In this document: positions 43,613-54,985 of the stretch, piece by piece
Position numbering within the stretch: the stretch's first letter is position 1
How the letters are laid out: the number at the start of each line of letters is the position of its first letter
Origin: Poecilobothrus nobilitatus
Taxonomy: Eukaryota; Arthropoda; Insecta; Diptera; Dolichopodidae
Length of the DNA: 64,000 nt
Direction: 5' to 3'
Assembly (NCBI GenBank): GCA_947095535.1
Contig: OX352772.1
Span: 185,646,035-185,710,034, forward strand
Notes under the pieces: model-generated
Database searches by the model: none
What the model saw: the letters and a program-made list of their open reading frames with translations, nothing else
Told to the model about the DNA's origin: nothing
Made by a program: the position numbers and the translations under genes

Positions 43613-45081
43613 TATAAAAAGAAAGTTTGCAATTTTATCCTAATTCTTCTAAAAAAATTAACTTTCTACTCATATTTTTTTAATGCTATATTGATAAATT
43701 GAAGATCTTTATTACCAAATTCTAGGTAAGCAATTTTCATTTTTTTTGGATACAGTTAATAAAAAAAAAACCTTGTATAATAGTTATAACTTATAAGTAT
43801 AAACTGTAGGTATTTATTTTTAAATTTAAATTGGAAAAATATTTTCTAAAATTTAACTTTAAAGAATTACCTAACTGAATAATATTTTTAAAGAATTAAA
43901 TTAGTTATTAGTATCTTAATCGCCGTTTTTAATTAATTTAAATAAAATCTTTAAGAAATGTTAAATTGTTGGATTAAACAAGCTTTGACTTTTTCTTTTT
44001 CGTTTATTCGAAAAAAAAGAGCCTTTGAGCAGATTATGCATAAGCACCGTATCAATATTGGATTGGCAACCGAAGAAGTATAGTTCCATATGTAAATTAC
44101 ATTTTTCAGAATCATGTAAATAACCCTCATAACCCTCAGAATCATGTAATGATACCAAATGCGGTTCCCAGTATTCTCTCCAATTACCGTGAATTTTTAT
44201 TTAAAAAGAACAACGAAACATACGATGATGATCTAATTTTAAACTTTTAAAATTTAATTTAAAAAGTTAAAAAAAAAAATTTAAATGGCTGAAATTATTT
44301 ATACAAAGCTAAAAACAATATACTTTTATATTTGTTTTATAGTTTTTGTTATTTTGTTTTTAATTTGTGGCATTTTTTATTTTTATTTAAAATAATTTTA
44401 ATGAAAAATATTATTTGTATATATACATATATATTAATATATTTTCCATTTCTTTTGTTCATATTTTAGCTGAAGTAGGCTAGGCCTACCACTTAAAAAA
44501 AAATAAGTTAATTCATTGTTTAAATTATTACAATTTTATACTATAAAATATATTCCACATGTATATAAAACTCATATAAATTCAAATTTACTGAACTTAT
44601 TTATTATTAATTTCAATTGTTATAAAAATGATTTTGCTTGCAATAATTTTTTTGCTCAGTATTGTACGAAGTAAAAGCTCTCTTTAAAACCTTTTAAAAA
44701 ACTCTTAAATAAAAAAGTAATCGGAAGACAGTTTTTAAAATTAATATTTATCAATGAAAAATATTAAAATTTTTAAAATGTAAAAAAGATGAAATTTTAA
44801 TACCCCCTTTGGACGAACTTAAAAAAAATTCATAGTTTTTCAGTTATTTTAAGATTTGTAATAGACCCCTATTTTTTCCCATAAGACTACGTGTGTATTT
44901 TTCCCATAAGACTACGTTCATATTAAATAAATGAGAGTAAAACTTCATTTAAAAAAAATTTTTTTATTCTTTTTTCGAAAAAATACCCAATTTCACAATT
45001 TAGCTTTCAACTCGTAATTTTAACTTAGTATTTAATAAAATTACTTTTTAGTAATTTTTTTCCGCTTGCTTTTTGACATTT
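43613..45081. other. AT-rich stretch without recognised gene
   Basis: Nothing coding is supportable. Short local duplications are present: AACCCTCAGAATCATGTAA near 44100-44155 and TTTCCCATAAGACTACGT near 44875-44925. Confidence 0.45.
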
Positions 45082-45334
45082 ATTTATTTATATTAATATT
45101 ACATATATAAATGCAATGCAATATTATTAAACCATCGGCTACTAAGTCCATTATAGGTTTTTATATTATTATTAGATTATATACTAATATTTATTTTGTT
45201 TATATGTATTATATACTATGTATTTAGAAAGTATGTAAGTAAAGTATGTAAGTAAATACATATATACTATGTATTTAGTATGTAAAGAAAAAAACACTTA
45301 CGACCTAACCACACCACTACGCTACCGAAGCCCC
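45082..45334 (-). mobile_element. tRNA-headed SINE, second copy
   Basis: Flanked by the 14-bp direct repeat GCTTTTTGACATTT at 45068-45081 and 45335-45348. On the minus strand it starts GGGGCTTCGGTAGCGTAGTG, nearly the same head as the 37136 SINE, then skips to GGTCGTAAGTG, a sequence found after the B-box in the other copy. The B-box region is thus deleted. The rest is AT-rich. Family membership is inferred from the head and the GTCGTAAGTG segment. Confidence 0.72.
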
Positions 45335-45348
45335 GCTTTTTGACATTT

Positions 45349-46009
45349 GTAAAAGTAGAATAAGAAGAGAATGATTTTTCAAATTAAAAATTTAAGGCGG
45401 GGTTGAAAGTTTTATTTGAAAGCTTTTTAATATAACCTAAAATTTATTAAAAATTATTGTGGGAATGAGACAAGAAATCTTAAATTAATATAGAGTTTTC
45501 ATGTTTAAAACTTAATTAAAAGTATATCTTAATATAATAAAAGACAATCTCCTGCTGATGCTGCTGCTATTGGCGTGCCCTTTTTTTAAATTTTACAACA
45601 CAAACATTCACAATATTTCTTACTAATCTTAACAAGAAAAGAGACAAAAAATATGAAAAGAAATGGTTTGAATGTTTGATTCTTAAACGATGCTCTCTAC
45701 TCTTTATTTTAATTCTACTACATATGTACCAATACCAACGACAATTATAATTTATATAATGAACAATGTAGTGAATTAGTAATGTTCATTTACATACGAT
45801 ATTATGTATAATATTATTAGCAGCACAAACAAATAATTAATAACACAATATTAATTACTAAACAGTAAATACTAAATACTAACAAAGAATTGCGAAAAGC
45901 ATATGAAGAATGAGCAAATGAAAAAAAGAACAAAGAGAAAAAAATTGTTATTATTTTGTTTTGTTTACAAACAAAAGTAGAGAACAACAAGAGACAACGG
46001 AGACAAATT
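45349..46009. other. AT-rich stretch without recognised gene
   Basis: No gene seen. CTGATGCTGCTGCTATTGG near 45555 is the only less AT-rich patch. Confidence 0.45.
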
Positions 46010-47985
46010 CTTGAGGGACACCAGCATTAATTTTGAATTGGTCAGAAGAATAATCATCGACCAGGACACGAATCGAACGGTTCGAAAGAAAATCTCCAAT
46101 CCATTTTACAAATACACCACCGAGGCCCATTGCTTTGCATTTAGCAATTAAAGCATCATGCCAAACTCGGTCACAAGCTTTAGAAATATCCAAAGCGACA
46201 ACATCGGACTCCCCTGAATGGTGGAGGCTGATGTTGAGCCTTTCACGGAGGCATGTCATGAGATCACCTGTTGACCGATGGGTGCGGAACCCATACTGAC
46301 GATCATGAATTAATCCTTTGTTATGTAGATATTTCAGAAGCTTTCTATTTATTAAATTTTCCATTATTTTGGAGAGGACCGAAGTGATAGCAATAGGGCG
46401 GTAGTTTGAGGGATCGCTTTTTCTCCCTTTTTGGGGATGGGATGTATGTGCGCTGTCTTCTACTGGGTAGGATATCTACCCGAAGAGAAGGATAAATGAA
46501 AGAGATTGCGCAATGGTTTCGTAATAGTAGAAAAAGTATTTTTTAAAACCGTGGCAGTAATGCCACCCGGACCGGCTGACTTTTTTGTATCCAAATTTTT
46601 AAGAGCTTTAAGAACTGGACGAGTTCTGAAAGAAATTCTACCTAAGGAGCAGTTAACCTCGGAAAGAATACATGGTCTTTGTGTTGACTGGGGCAATGTT
46701 GAATTGGAGGCGAAATTTTTGGCAAATAAATCTGCTTTTTCTTTGGGATCGGATACAATTTCGTCATTGTTATCAACCAATGGCGGGAACGAAGAATCGC
46801 CACTTTTACCGTTAAGGGTCTTAGCAAAGATCCAAAAGGATGTGCTATTTTTAGATAGATGCAAAAGTTGTTTTCTCAACCGTCTGTTGTGCAAGAACTT
46901 TTGCTTGTTGATAACTCTCCTACACCAGTTTCTGACCGCGATATAGCTCGCCCTATTAGCTTTAGTCCTATCACTCTTGTGGATTTGAAAAGCTTCTTCC
47001 TTTTTAGATATTACATTTGCACAAATGCGATTAAACCAAGATTTGGGTGTCCTTTTAATACTTTTCATAGAGAGAGGTATGTAAGCTCTCATCCCTAGAA
47101 GAATTATTTCACTAAACGCATTGGTTGCAAAGTCAACATTTCTGTTGCTAAAGCAGAAATACCAATCAAAAGCTTTAAAAAATTCATTTAAACCTTCCCA
47201 GTTAGCATGGCTATAACGTCAAACTATTTTTTTTGGGACAGGTCTTTGACTGATCTGAGTGCTAAGCTCAAAGCTAGTATTAATCAAGCAGTGGTCGGCA
47301 CAACCAAGAGGAGAGGTAACTGAGACCTTGTATTGTAGTCAGAAACAGGTCCAGGAGATGACCAACCTGGTCTACACGGTCGGGAATTCTAGTGGGATTT
47401 TGGACAAGTTGAGTAAGATGGAATAATGAAGCGAAAAGCTCAATTTGTTTCCCAATTAGGTTTTCACTGGGAGAATTGACATTGGAGTAGTGGAGCCAGT
47501 TTCTATTATGGATATTGAAATCACCAGCCACAACAATTTCAGATTGGGGATTTAATTCCAAAATTTCATTAATCTAGTTGGTGAGATTTTCGATCTCCGA
47601 AATAGATTCCAGTTCACTAGAGTTTGGAGACCTGTATAAGTAACAGAAATGAATAACGTGCCTAGCAACAATAATTTATGTCCAAATGTAGTGGAACATT
47701 TGGTTGGAACACTTATATTTGTAGATAACGCTGTAAGCGACATCCTTTCTAACATAAAGAGCGACCCCCTATGAGGCACAAAATGAGAGACAAACGAGTA
47801 ATTGTCAACGACAAAGTTGTCGTCTTGGCCAACCACCTGGGTCTCACATAATGCTAATATTGCTGGTTTTACTGAATTGAGGTGGCCTTGGACGGCAAGA
47901 AAATTTGACTGCAGACCACGAACATTGCAAAAATTTACGCTAAAATTGGCAATGATTAATAGCAACAATGGGTTTGAAAATATAT
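46010..47985 (-). pseudogene. Jockey-like LINE: endonuclease and N-terminal RT, 3' truncated
   Basis: The minus strand from 47968 encodes an APE-type endonuclease: NFCNVRGLQSNF, ILALCETQV, then VVAGDFNIHNRNWLHYSN and QNPTRIPDRVDQ with HLLDLFLTT near 47340. After frame changes, 47092-46460 holds the linker and RT start (KKSAGPGGITATVLK). 46364-46010 holds RT with YGFRTHRSTGDLM, VVALDISKACDRVWHDALIA, WIGDFLSNRSIRVLVDD and NAGVPQ. It stops there, before the YADD motif, so it is 3' truncated, unusual for LINEs, which are usually 5' truncated. No ORF1. Confidence 0.8.
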
Positions 47986-49191
47986 AAATAATGTAATCAG
48001 AAAAAAATAAATAAATAAATAAAATATACGAAAACCAAAAGATTCAAGTATTTAAAGAATTTGACAAACGAAGAGTAAATTAAAAAATTAATTGAATTTT
48101 AATATTGAGTGCAATGATCAATAAATAATCACTAACTGGCACTTAATTACCAATTAATTAATATTAAAAGATAAACAATACTAATAATTAATAAATAATC
48201 AACACCTCAAAGCAACTCAAAGTCAACTACGAGTAATGTAAACGCGATACTTAAATAATGCTTAATGTAAACATAGCAAAATGAGGTAGAAAATTAATAG
48301 AATAACAAACAATATAGTCTATCACAAAAAATGTGAATGTATGAAAAGGACGGATATCTATTGCGTGATCATTGACGTGTAGTTCAGCCGCACGTTTGTA
48401 AACAAAAACAATATTTGTGATTTAAAAAAAAAAAATTACTATTCGTAAAAATAAAATTAAAATTAAAAAATGGAAATATAAAAATTAAAGTTAAAATATT
48501 AATAAAAAAAAATAGAACAATTATATTAAAAATAGTTATGCAGTGTTAGATTATAAGGTAGAAGGAATTATACCAAATTGTGTATATATTCCAAGTGTGC
48601 TAAATTTATATATAATATTAATAACCAATTACTAACAAAAAAAAATAAAAAGAAGTTTAGTTTAAGGTACAACAAAAAAAAGAATAAGTTAAGTTTAATT
48701 AGTTAATATAAAAAAAAAAAAGAATGTATGAAGTTAATTTTAAGTTTTAAGAAAAAATGCAACAAAATTTTAATGTATATAAATAATTAAAATAGGAATA
48801 GTAAAAGGAAAAAAAAAAATGTATATTATATCAAAAATTTACTAAGAAAATTTAAAATTGTTGAGAAATAAAATAAAATAAAAAATATATAAAAATAAAT
48901 AAAAATATAAAAAAATGATTTTGTACTCTTATTTAATTTGAAAGGAACCATTAACGAAAACGAAAAGCAATATTCAACAAATAATTATTGCATTGGATAA
49001 GCGTCGACCATGACAGAAACGGCAAAAAATAAAGAAAGAAAAAAAAAAATAATAAGAGAAGAGAATAAGAGAAAAAAGTGCACTTGTCTTATTTATTGTT
49101 CCAGATCCGAGATCATAATACTCACAAAAAGAAATTAGAATTATGATAATGAAATATAAGCAAAATAAAAAAAAAAATTAAAAATTAAAAA
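47986..49191. other. AT-rich stretch without recognised gene
   Basis: Simple A/T-rich sequence. It could be the Polinton terminal region, since it directly follows the integrase stop, but no inverted repeat partner was found. Confidence 0.4.
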
Positions 49192-49400
49192 CTAAATTTT
49201 ATTAAAAACTCTATAAAGACGACCTTTCTCTTCGAGTGTCAAACTTTTAAATTTACTTATACGAACAAAATTTCCAACTTTGTAATTGGCTTTTCGGAAT
49301 ACTTTTAATTTATTGTAGACAGTTTTTAATATCAATTTCTCATTTTGCTTTGTTGGTGGAAGGACCTTTTTAGGTGGAAGTTTAATTGTATGATTTCATA

Positions 49401-50077
49401 ACGGGTTTTCCAATTTGAGTGATATGATTTCTAAGGGACGTTTCGGCCTTTTGAAGTATGTCATTATCGGTCTTTTTTTTTTCATTGTATTCAGTAATGT
49501 TTACAACTTCATCATGGACCACCGTAAACGTCGTGAATTTGCTAATTTTGTCTTGGAACAACTTGAAAACGATAACAATTTTTTTAAGAAAATCATCTTC
49601 TCAGATGAGGCTCACTTTCATCTGAATGGTGCGGTAAATAGACAAAACTGTCGATTCCGGTGCGAAGCACGTTCAACAACCGAATTATTGCGAGAAAAGT
49701 TTGGAGATTCGATTATTTCAAGAAATTGTGACATTTAATGGTCTCCAAGAAGTTATGATTTAACACCATTAGACTATTTCTTGTGGGGTTATTTGTAGTC
49801 ATTGGTCTTTAGCAATAAACCAGACTCTCTTCAAGCTTTAGAAATCAATATTGAACGTACTATTCATGACATACGATTTGATTTAGTGGAAAAAGCGCTC
49901 GAAAATCGAATTCGTTCCTGGAAAAGAGGTGGAAGCCATTTGAATGACGTTTTATTCAGAACTTAATTGTATCGATTGTACTTCACATTGAATAAAAAAC
50001 ATTTGAATTTTGTTAACAATTAATGTGTTTTTTTTTAAAAACAAATCATAATTCTCAACTCAAATTGGAAAACTCTG
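49401..50077 (+). mobile_element. Internally deleted mariner inside the Polinton integrase
   Basis: TA at 49399-49400 and 50078-50079 flank ends that share GTTTTCCAATTTGAGT in inverted orientation. The insertion separates the integrase core from its C-terminal domain. Removing it rejoins the reading order. 677 bp long, about half of a full mariner. Confidence 0.85.
49505..49967 (+). pseudogene. Mariner transposase, deleted (DD41D-like)
   Basis: The frame carries RREFANFVLEQLENDNNFFK, then IIFSDEAHFHLNGAVNRQNC, and jumps to LLREKFGDSIISR and, after a stop, SPRSYDLTPLDYFLWGYL and GGSHLNDVLFRT. The second catalytic D block (QQDGATxH) is deleted. It is the same clade as 33650-34721 but a different family, judging from divergence and different ends. 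Confidence 0.78.
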
Positions 50078-50579
50078 TATTTTTCTATTAGCAGTGGTAG
50101 AATAGATAACCATATATGTGCCTTGTAAACTAAATTGTTTGTGTTTTTTAGGGCACATTGTTTTTTTTAGGGTACGATTGAAACGTTCTACAATTGATGC
50201 TTTCAGTTGTGAATATGCATGATAATGGCTGATTTTATTTTTCCTCATTAGATTTGAAATTTTGTTGAAAAATTCCGTATCTTGATCAGATTGTAATTTT
50301 TTTGGTGTTTTACCAGTACGCTTAAAAATTGTTTTCATTGCAATTACTTAAAACATTATCAGCGCTCTTATTTTTAACCGATTCAGCATACGTAAATTTT
50401 GAAAATGTATCTATAATTGTAAATAAATATTTATATCCCTTAATAAATTTTGCATATGGAATCATTTCAACCAAATCAATTTGCGAAGTATCATTTAAAT
50501 CCTTTTGAATAAATTTTCTTCGTGTAAATTTCTGACACAACTTGTAACCTCGACGTTATTCTTGTACCATGTAATTAAA

Positions 50580-50815
50580 TTTTGCAAAGTGATTCTATAA
50601 TTTTCTATTGTATAAGATTCACATGTGTCTGGTCCAGAAGTGGAATTATCCTATGCCCATGGACAAAGGACAAAATGAGTACTATAAATTGAAGTGCACT
50701 TATTTACTCCAGAACAATTTTTAATGTGTTAATATAGATGTAATATTAGTTTCTTATGATCATCTAATAAGACGGAGGAATAAATATTTAAGAACTCCTC
50801 TACTTCCATGTTTGC
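50580..50815 (-). pseudogene. Unassigned Polinton-associated frame upstream of integrase
   Basis: The minus strand translates MEVEEFLNIYSSVLLDDHKK, then NCSGVNKCTSIYSTHFVLCP, PDTCESYTIENYRITLQNLI. It recurs at 58890-59125 upstream of the second integrase copy with similar reading. Several cysteines are present. I do not recognise a family; it may be the integrase N-terminal extension or a separate small gene. Confidence 0.45.
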
Positions 50816-50881
50816 CGCTCTTACATATATTATTTCTCAATTGTATTTTAAATTCAGTTTCTTATCAGACACATATCAAAA

Positions 50882-51620
50882 ATGATTAATTTTATTCATC
50901 CATTTACAATGATGATCGTCAAGCAGGACCATCTGGATGTGGAAAAATAACATTTGTGTGTAATTTAATTGAAAATATTAACAGGTTGATTTACCCGAAA
51001 GTTGAAACAATAAAATGGTGTAATCCAGAAATTTCTTCCGAAAAATATAGATTTTCCTGATATAGACTTTTATATTAGTATTCCGAAAGAGTTTAGTGGG
51101 AATGAAAATAAACCTGCTTTAATTGTTTTAGATGATTTAATGTTAGATTCTGCGACTAAACAGGTATGTGAGCTATTTGCTAAAGATTCGCACCATCGTA
51201 ATTTATCAATTGTATTGTTAACGCAAAACGTTTTTCATCAGGGGAAATTCTCAAGAGATATTTCATTAAATTGTAAATATTTAATGCTTTTCAAAACCCC
51301 TCGAGACAAATCACAGAGTTTTCTAGATTTGGTTGCTAGACAACTATATCCGGAAAATATAAAGGGTTTCTGGAGAGTATACAATGAGTCAACATCAAAA
51401 CCACATGGTTATATTGTGGCTGGAAATAAATCGTAAATGTCTTGTGTTAAAGATTAACTATTTATTTCGTATTAGAACTAATATTTTTTCTAAAGAATAT
51501 TGCATATGTTTCTGTGATACGGATGATTTGAACAACAGCTGTCAAAAGTATGAAACGATTGAAGAAAAACCAACATATATTACATATACTAGAAAAGTAC
51601 AACAAGGAGAAATTTCGTGA
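50882..51620 (+). pseudogene. ATP: Polinton packaging ATPase (FtsK/HerA type)
   Basis: This ATPase is the genome-packaging motor shared by Polintons and related double-jelly-roll viruses. After INFIHPFTMM the Walker A region reads AGPSGCGKITFVCNLI, with isoleucine where GKT/S is usual. Then YPKVETIKWCNPE; after frame breaks, ALIVLDDLMLDSATKQV is Walker B and LSIVLLTQNVFHQG follows. 51140-51436 stays open to GYIVAGNKS. The C-terminal INYLFRIRTNIFSKE continues in another frame to about 51620. Divergent from the integrase. Confidence 0.8.
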
Positions 51621-51659
51621 AAATATTCTTAAATATTGTGATGATGATATTATAAGAAA

Positions 51660-52141
51660 CTATTGCTGAAATTGTAATCAATATATTAAGTGGTAATAAT
51701 AAAATATCACCAGCACAAAACATAAAAAGCAATTAAGATTTCTAGCCTGTGCGAACAAAACTTTAAAAGGCAAACAAAAAATATTAACTCATAGTTATAA
51801 TGTTAAAACATTATTAACTTCAACGGAAAAAAAATATAAAAAATTTCAAAACAAAATTGCCCGAACTATTCAAATTAGCTGTTGCTAATGATAAAGATTA
51901 ATTGAATGGAATGCAATGGTGATGATTTATTCAGATAGAGTTCAATCATCTGTTTTTTGGAAGTAGTAAAGTGCGTGCATTGAGAGCAATTAACATAGAA
52001 AATTTTAGAATACCTATAAATATTGAGTTTGAAAATATCCATTCCATACCTATAGAAAGAAATATTTTTGAAACTATAGCGATTAAACTTCAACATAGCT
52101 TCTATCCAACAAAAATTGTTTTACGCTTTGAAAAGCATTGA
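51660..52141 (+). pseudogene. Polinton conserved protein, C-terminal part visible
   Basis: Near 51675-51780 the plus strand gives LSGNNKISPAQN and, shifted, KGKQKILTHSYN, resembling a small basic Polinton protein. From about 51960 a frame reads VRALRAINIENFRIPINIEF, then ENIHSIPIERNIFETIAIKL and ends KIVLRFEKH before TGA at 52139. The NIFETIxIKL and VLRF ending recalls a conserved structural ORF that lies between ATPase and minor capsid gene in other Polintons. Assignment is tentative. Confidence 0.5.
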
Positions 52142-52192
52142 TTGCTAAAAACAATATAAATATTACTATTCAAATATGATATCTTATCAAAC

Positions 52193-52605
52193 ATGGAACG
52201 AGCTTACGTGAGATGTTATTTGGGAGACCCCCACGACATTGGACCTCTATTACAATTTTACCCAGTTATACAGAGATACCGCGGTTCTGGAAATATATTT
52301 GGCCGTTTAATTCGTTACTTGAAACCAGTTTTTACATCAAGTTGGGAATTAATTAAAAAAGAGACTGCAAACACAAGTAAAAATATTTTAAATGATATAG
52401 CATCTGGTGCAAACATAAAAGGAGCTGTAATTGATCACAGCAAAGGCGGTATAAAAAATTTACGGAAATCAGTAGTTAACCAGCTGCATTCGATGTATGG
52501 TGGAAGACGAAGAGCTATAAAAAGACGAGCAGTTTCTAAAAAGACATATTTGAAGTCGAAACGACGAAAAAAGCAAAGTAAAACCTCCGCTATATTCAAT
52601 TAAAA
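52193..52605 (+). CDS. Polinton minor capsid / adenovirus pX-like basic protein
   Basis: An intact 136-codon frame. It starts MERAYVRCYLGDPHDI, has a glycine/aromatic stretch YRGSGNIFGRLIRYLKPVF, an amphipathic ETANTSKNILNDIASGANIK segment and a strongly basic tail RRRAIKRRAVSKKTYLKSKR. This arrangement (short N-terminal part, DxxxGxNxK region, arginine/lysine-rich end) is typical of the small capsid-associated protein of Polintons and adintoviruses. It is the only Polinton gene here without a visible break. It may be shortened at the C-terminus relative to relatives. Confidence 0.68.
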
Positions 52606-53345
52606 ATGGAATGTATGATCTTTTAGCATCATTAACCGTACAAACAAGTATTTTGCATTCCGAAAAGGTAGCATCCTTTAGCTTCTTTAGAGGCATCGCC
52701 GTCAACCATTGAATTTATTCCGTTTGGAAATGGAGACACATATCGAGATTTATACTCAACCTACATCAAATTTAAAGTTCAAATATTAAAAAAGAGGGAT
52801 CAGTTTGGAGTGCAAATGATAAAGCAGGACCCAGAACTGATGCAAAAGCAACCCCGCAGCCCGGTGTTGTGAATAATTTATTACACTCTTTAATTAAACA
52901 ATGTAATGAAATTCTAACCGGAAAACTTCACTCCTTCAGACTCCTTATACCATTATAAAGCATATTTAACTACTTTACTAAATTTTGGTACATATTCCAG
53001 TCAAACACATCTGGAAGCATCTGGTTGAAAATTGGATAAACCGAATATAAATGAATTTAACAATTCTGGTTCTAAATAAAGACAAAAATTATACAACATT
53101 TTTACAATCGTAGAATTAATAGGAAAATTACATGTAGATTTCTTTAACATTCCCAAATTACTTTTAAATAAAGTAACTCAAGTACGGATACAGATACAAG
53201 TCAGAGTTTATTAAACCGGGGAGTAGTAAAGGAAACAAGACTGAGTTCTTCACTAACTTCAACATTAACATGTATTTTGTTTGCAGAACTCGATGCCAAT
53301 ATCGAAATTGATAAAAATCGTAACGTCTACGTAAACATATAAAAG
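52606..53345 (+). pseudogene. MCP: Polinton major capsid protein (double jelly-roll), N-terminal part
   Basis: Across several frames: SPSTIEFIPFGNGDTYRDLY, STYIKFKVQILK, SVWSANDKAG, VVNNLLHSLIKQCNEIL then a GKLHSF piece, DSLYHYKAYLTTLLNFGTYS and HLEAS. Later LIGKLHVDFFNIPKLLLNKV. The DLxxTxxxxKxxI, NNxLHSxFxQ, YKAYLxxLLNYG and GxLHxDFFxQPKLL motifs match the first jelly-roll of Polinton capsid proteins. At least five frameshifts, and roughly the C-terminal half is missing. Confidence 0.7.
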
Positions 53346-53372
53346 ATAGTTTAGTGAACTATTTTTATTCAT

Positions 53373-53641
53373 TTGAAAATGGCGTGTATGATAAAAGAAA
53401 AATGTGAAACTATTGTAAAAGAATTAAAGTGTAAATTCCCAATTAGAGATTTTAAAAGAACAGAGCTCAGAAATTACTCTATTGGGCATATGGACAACGA
53501 TAAAACAACTAATAATTTAATAAATTCACTTGAAAAATTCGATATAGTGTTAACAAATGGAAAACTTAAAGTTGATTTTTTAACAGCATACATTAGTGGA
53601 AATACTCGACAAATTGATATTTCTTATTTACATTTCTGATG
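53373..53641 (+). CDS. Unassigned open frame between capsid and protease
   Basis: 89 codons, MACMIKEKCETIVKELKCKF, later RNYSIGHMDNDKTTNNLINS, then TAYISGNTRQIDISYLHF. I do not recognise it. It could be a remnant of a Polinton gene or a distal capsid piece. It ends just before the protease frame at 53639. Confidence 0.35.
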
Positions 53642-53930
53642 ACGAAAGCGCTGAAATGTAGTAGTGCGACACGTAAATTGAGCACAGTTTTTGCTGTTGA
53701 CCAAATACCAAAAAATATTTCTGAACCTGGTATTTTAGTAATAAATACCGACACTTCTGCTAAAAAAGGAACACATTTGCTGGCAATTTTCGTGCCGGTT
53801 CAACTGTTCAAGGCTGTGTAGAATATTTTGATTCATTTGGAAATCCACCATTGAGGTTTTGCAATTTCTACAAAATCAATCAAAATGTTTTGTTTTCAAC
53901 AATAAGCATTTACAAACCGTTTTAAAACCA
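53639..53930 (+). pseudogene. PRO: Polinton cysteine protease (adenain/Ulp1-type) fragment
   Basis: MTKALKCSSATRKLSTVFAV begins the frame, followed by DQIPKNISEPGILVINTDTS and GTHLLAIFV, where the catalytic histidine is expected as GTHW. After a frame change comes EYFDSFGNPPLR with the acidic residue. These are the N-terminal blocks of adenain-like maturation proteases. The cysteine-bearing C-terminal block (CGxYC) is not visible. It would process capsid precursors. Confidence 0.68.
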
Positions 53931-53949
53931 TCGTTCTAAAACCATCAAC

Positions 53950-54749
53950 AAGTTAAGTAACGGTAACGCGCATTTCACTTTTTAAATTTTTTTCTAAATA
54001 AAGAACTTAAATACATAATTAAATTTTTTTTTCTGTTTGTTTTATTCCTTTTTTTTAATTATATGATTAACTGACTTTAAATTTAAATATTAACTTATCA
54101 TAAAAATATGTAAAAAGTGCTGACTTTCAGAATTTAATATTTTTATTTTTTTTACTTTTGGATTAATAAAAATTATAAAGATTGTGAATCATTAGGCACA
54201 TTTTATTTTTTTATTTTTATACTGTTGTTGCTTACATATCATATTTCTATTTCGGTCATTTAAGTTTGTTTTTAATATTAACGGTACAATTTCAAAGCTG
54301 ATCTATAATATTTAATTTTAACATTATTTAAATTTGCTTCATTTAAAAAAGAAATTTAAAAAAAAAAGAAAAAAAAAATGTATAATCGAATTAATAAAAA
54401 TCAACATAAATTCAGTGCGTACTCTGTACTATTACAGATTCCAAAACTGAAGTTATTGTTTGTAATGCGATCTGTAAAAGAAAGTTTCATGAGGTTTGCA
54501 TTAATGCCCCTAACCGATTGCAATCATGCTCCTTGTTCATCTCATATCATTTCGTTTGCCACAGTTTCTTGGATTTTAACCAGCCGACTAAAATATTTAA
54601 AGACAAATTGATGAGTTGCTTGAAAGATGTCATGAATGAATGTAACCGTTCCTCGACTTGTTGTGTTTTAACGATTTGGCTAAAAGCCATGGTAATTTTA
54701 ATCAAACGCTTTCCAGTTTCCTGCCTGGCAGTGAAAAACATATTTTTTT
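53950..54749. other. AT-rich stretch with weak open frames
   Basis: The plus frame 54378-54611 (77 codons) and its overlaps show no recognised domain. Possibly the coding end of a LINE whose 3' tail follows. Confidence 0.35.
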
Positions 54750-54985
54750 TTTTTTCCTAAGGGAGGTGGGAATCTTCCAAAGACACCAAGAATTTCCCCT
54801 TAGTAGTGTCAGATTCTTACTGACTAAACCCACCTCCCCCTTTAGCCAATATAGTGGGATGAAACCCTTACCTGCGAACGCAGTATATTGGCTAGGGAGT
54901 AGGGATAGGAAAGGATAGGAAAATGGATAAGGAAACATTGAATTGGGAGTGGGACTGTAAGGAAACAATGAATCCGTCTATTATT
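54750..54985 (+). other. Retroelement-like 3' tail with hairpin, ending in (ATT)n
   Basis: Less AT-rich. TTTAGCCAATATA at 54840-54853 and TATATTGGCTAG at 54883-54895 form a stem. It ends GAATCCGTCTATTATTATTA at 54970-54990. A conserved 3' hairpin before a short microsatellite tail is a common LINE 3' end, but this is inference. Confidence 0.4.

Larger units (their letters stand above)
49192..50570 (-). pseudogene. INT: Polinton/Maverick integrase, split by a mariner
   Basis: Polinton integrase is a retroviral-like DDE enzyme that inserts the element. 50540-50322 reads FTRRKFIQKDLNDTSQIDLV, then GYKYLFTIIDTFSKFTYAE. 50338-50060 reads KTPKKLQSDQDTEFFN, HYHAYSQLKASIVERFNRTL (D and E catalytic residues). 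The C-terminal part lies beyond the mariner at 49400-49192: HTIKLPPKKV, LKTVYNKLKV, YKVGNFVRISKFKS, ending VFNKI before TAA. Frame changes occur near 50335. The split gene is otherwise co-linear with the family. Confidence 0.82.

Noticed and set aside
46506..46946. A plus-strand 146-codon protein
   Set aside because: It is antisense to the Jockey-like LINE frame at 47092-46460, which carries RT motifs.
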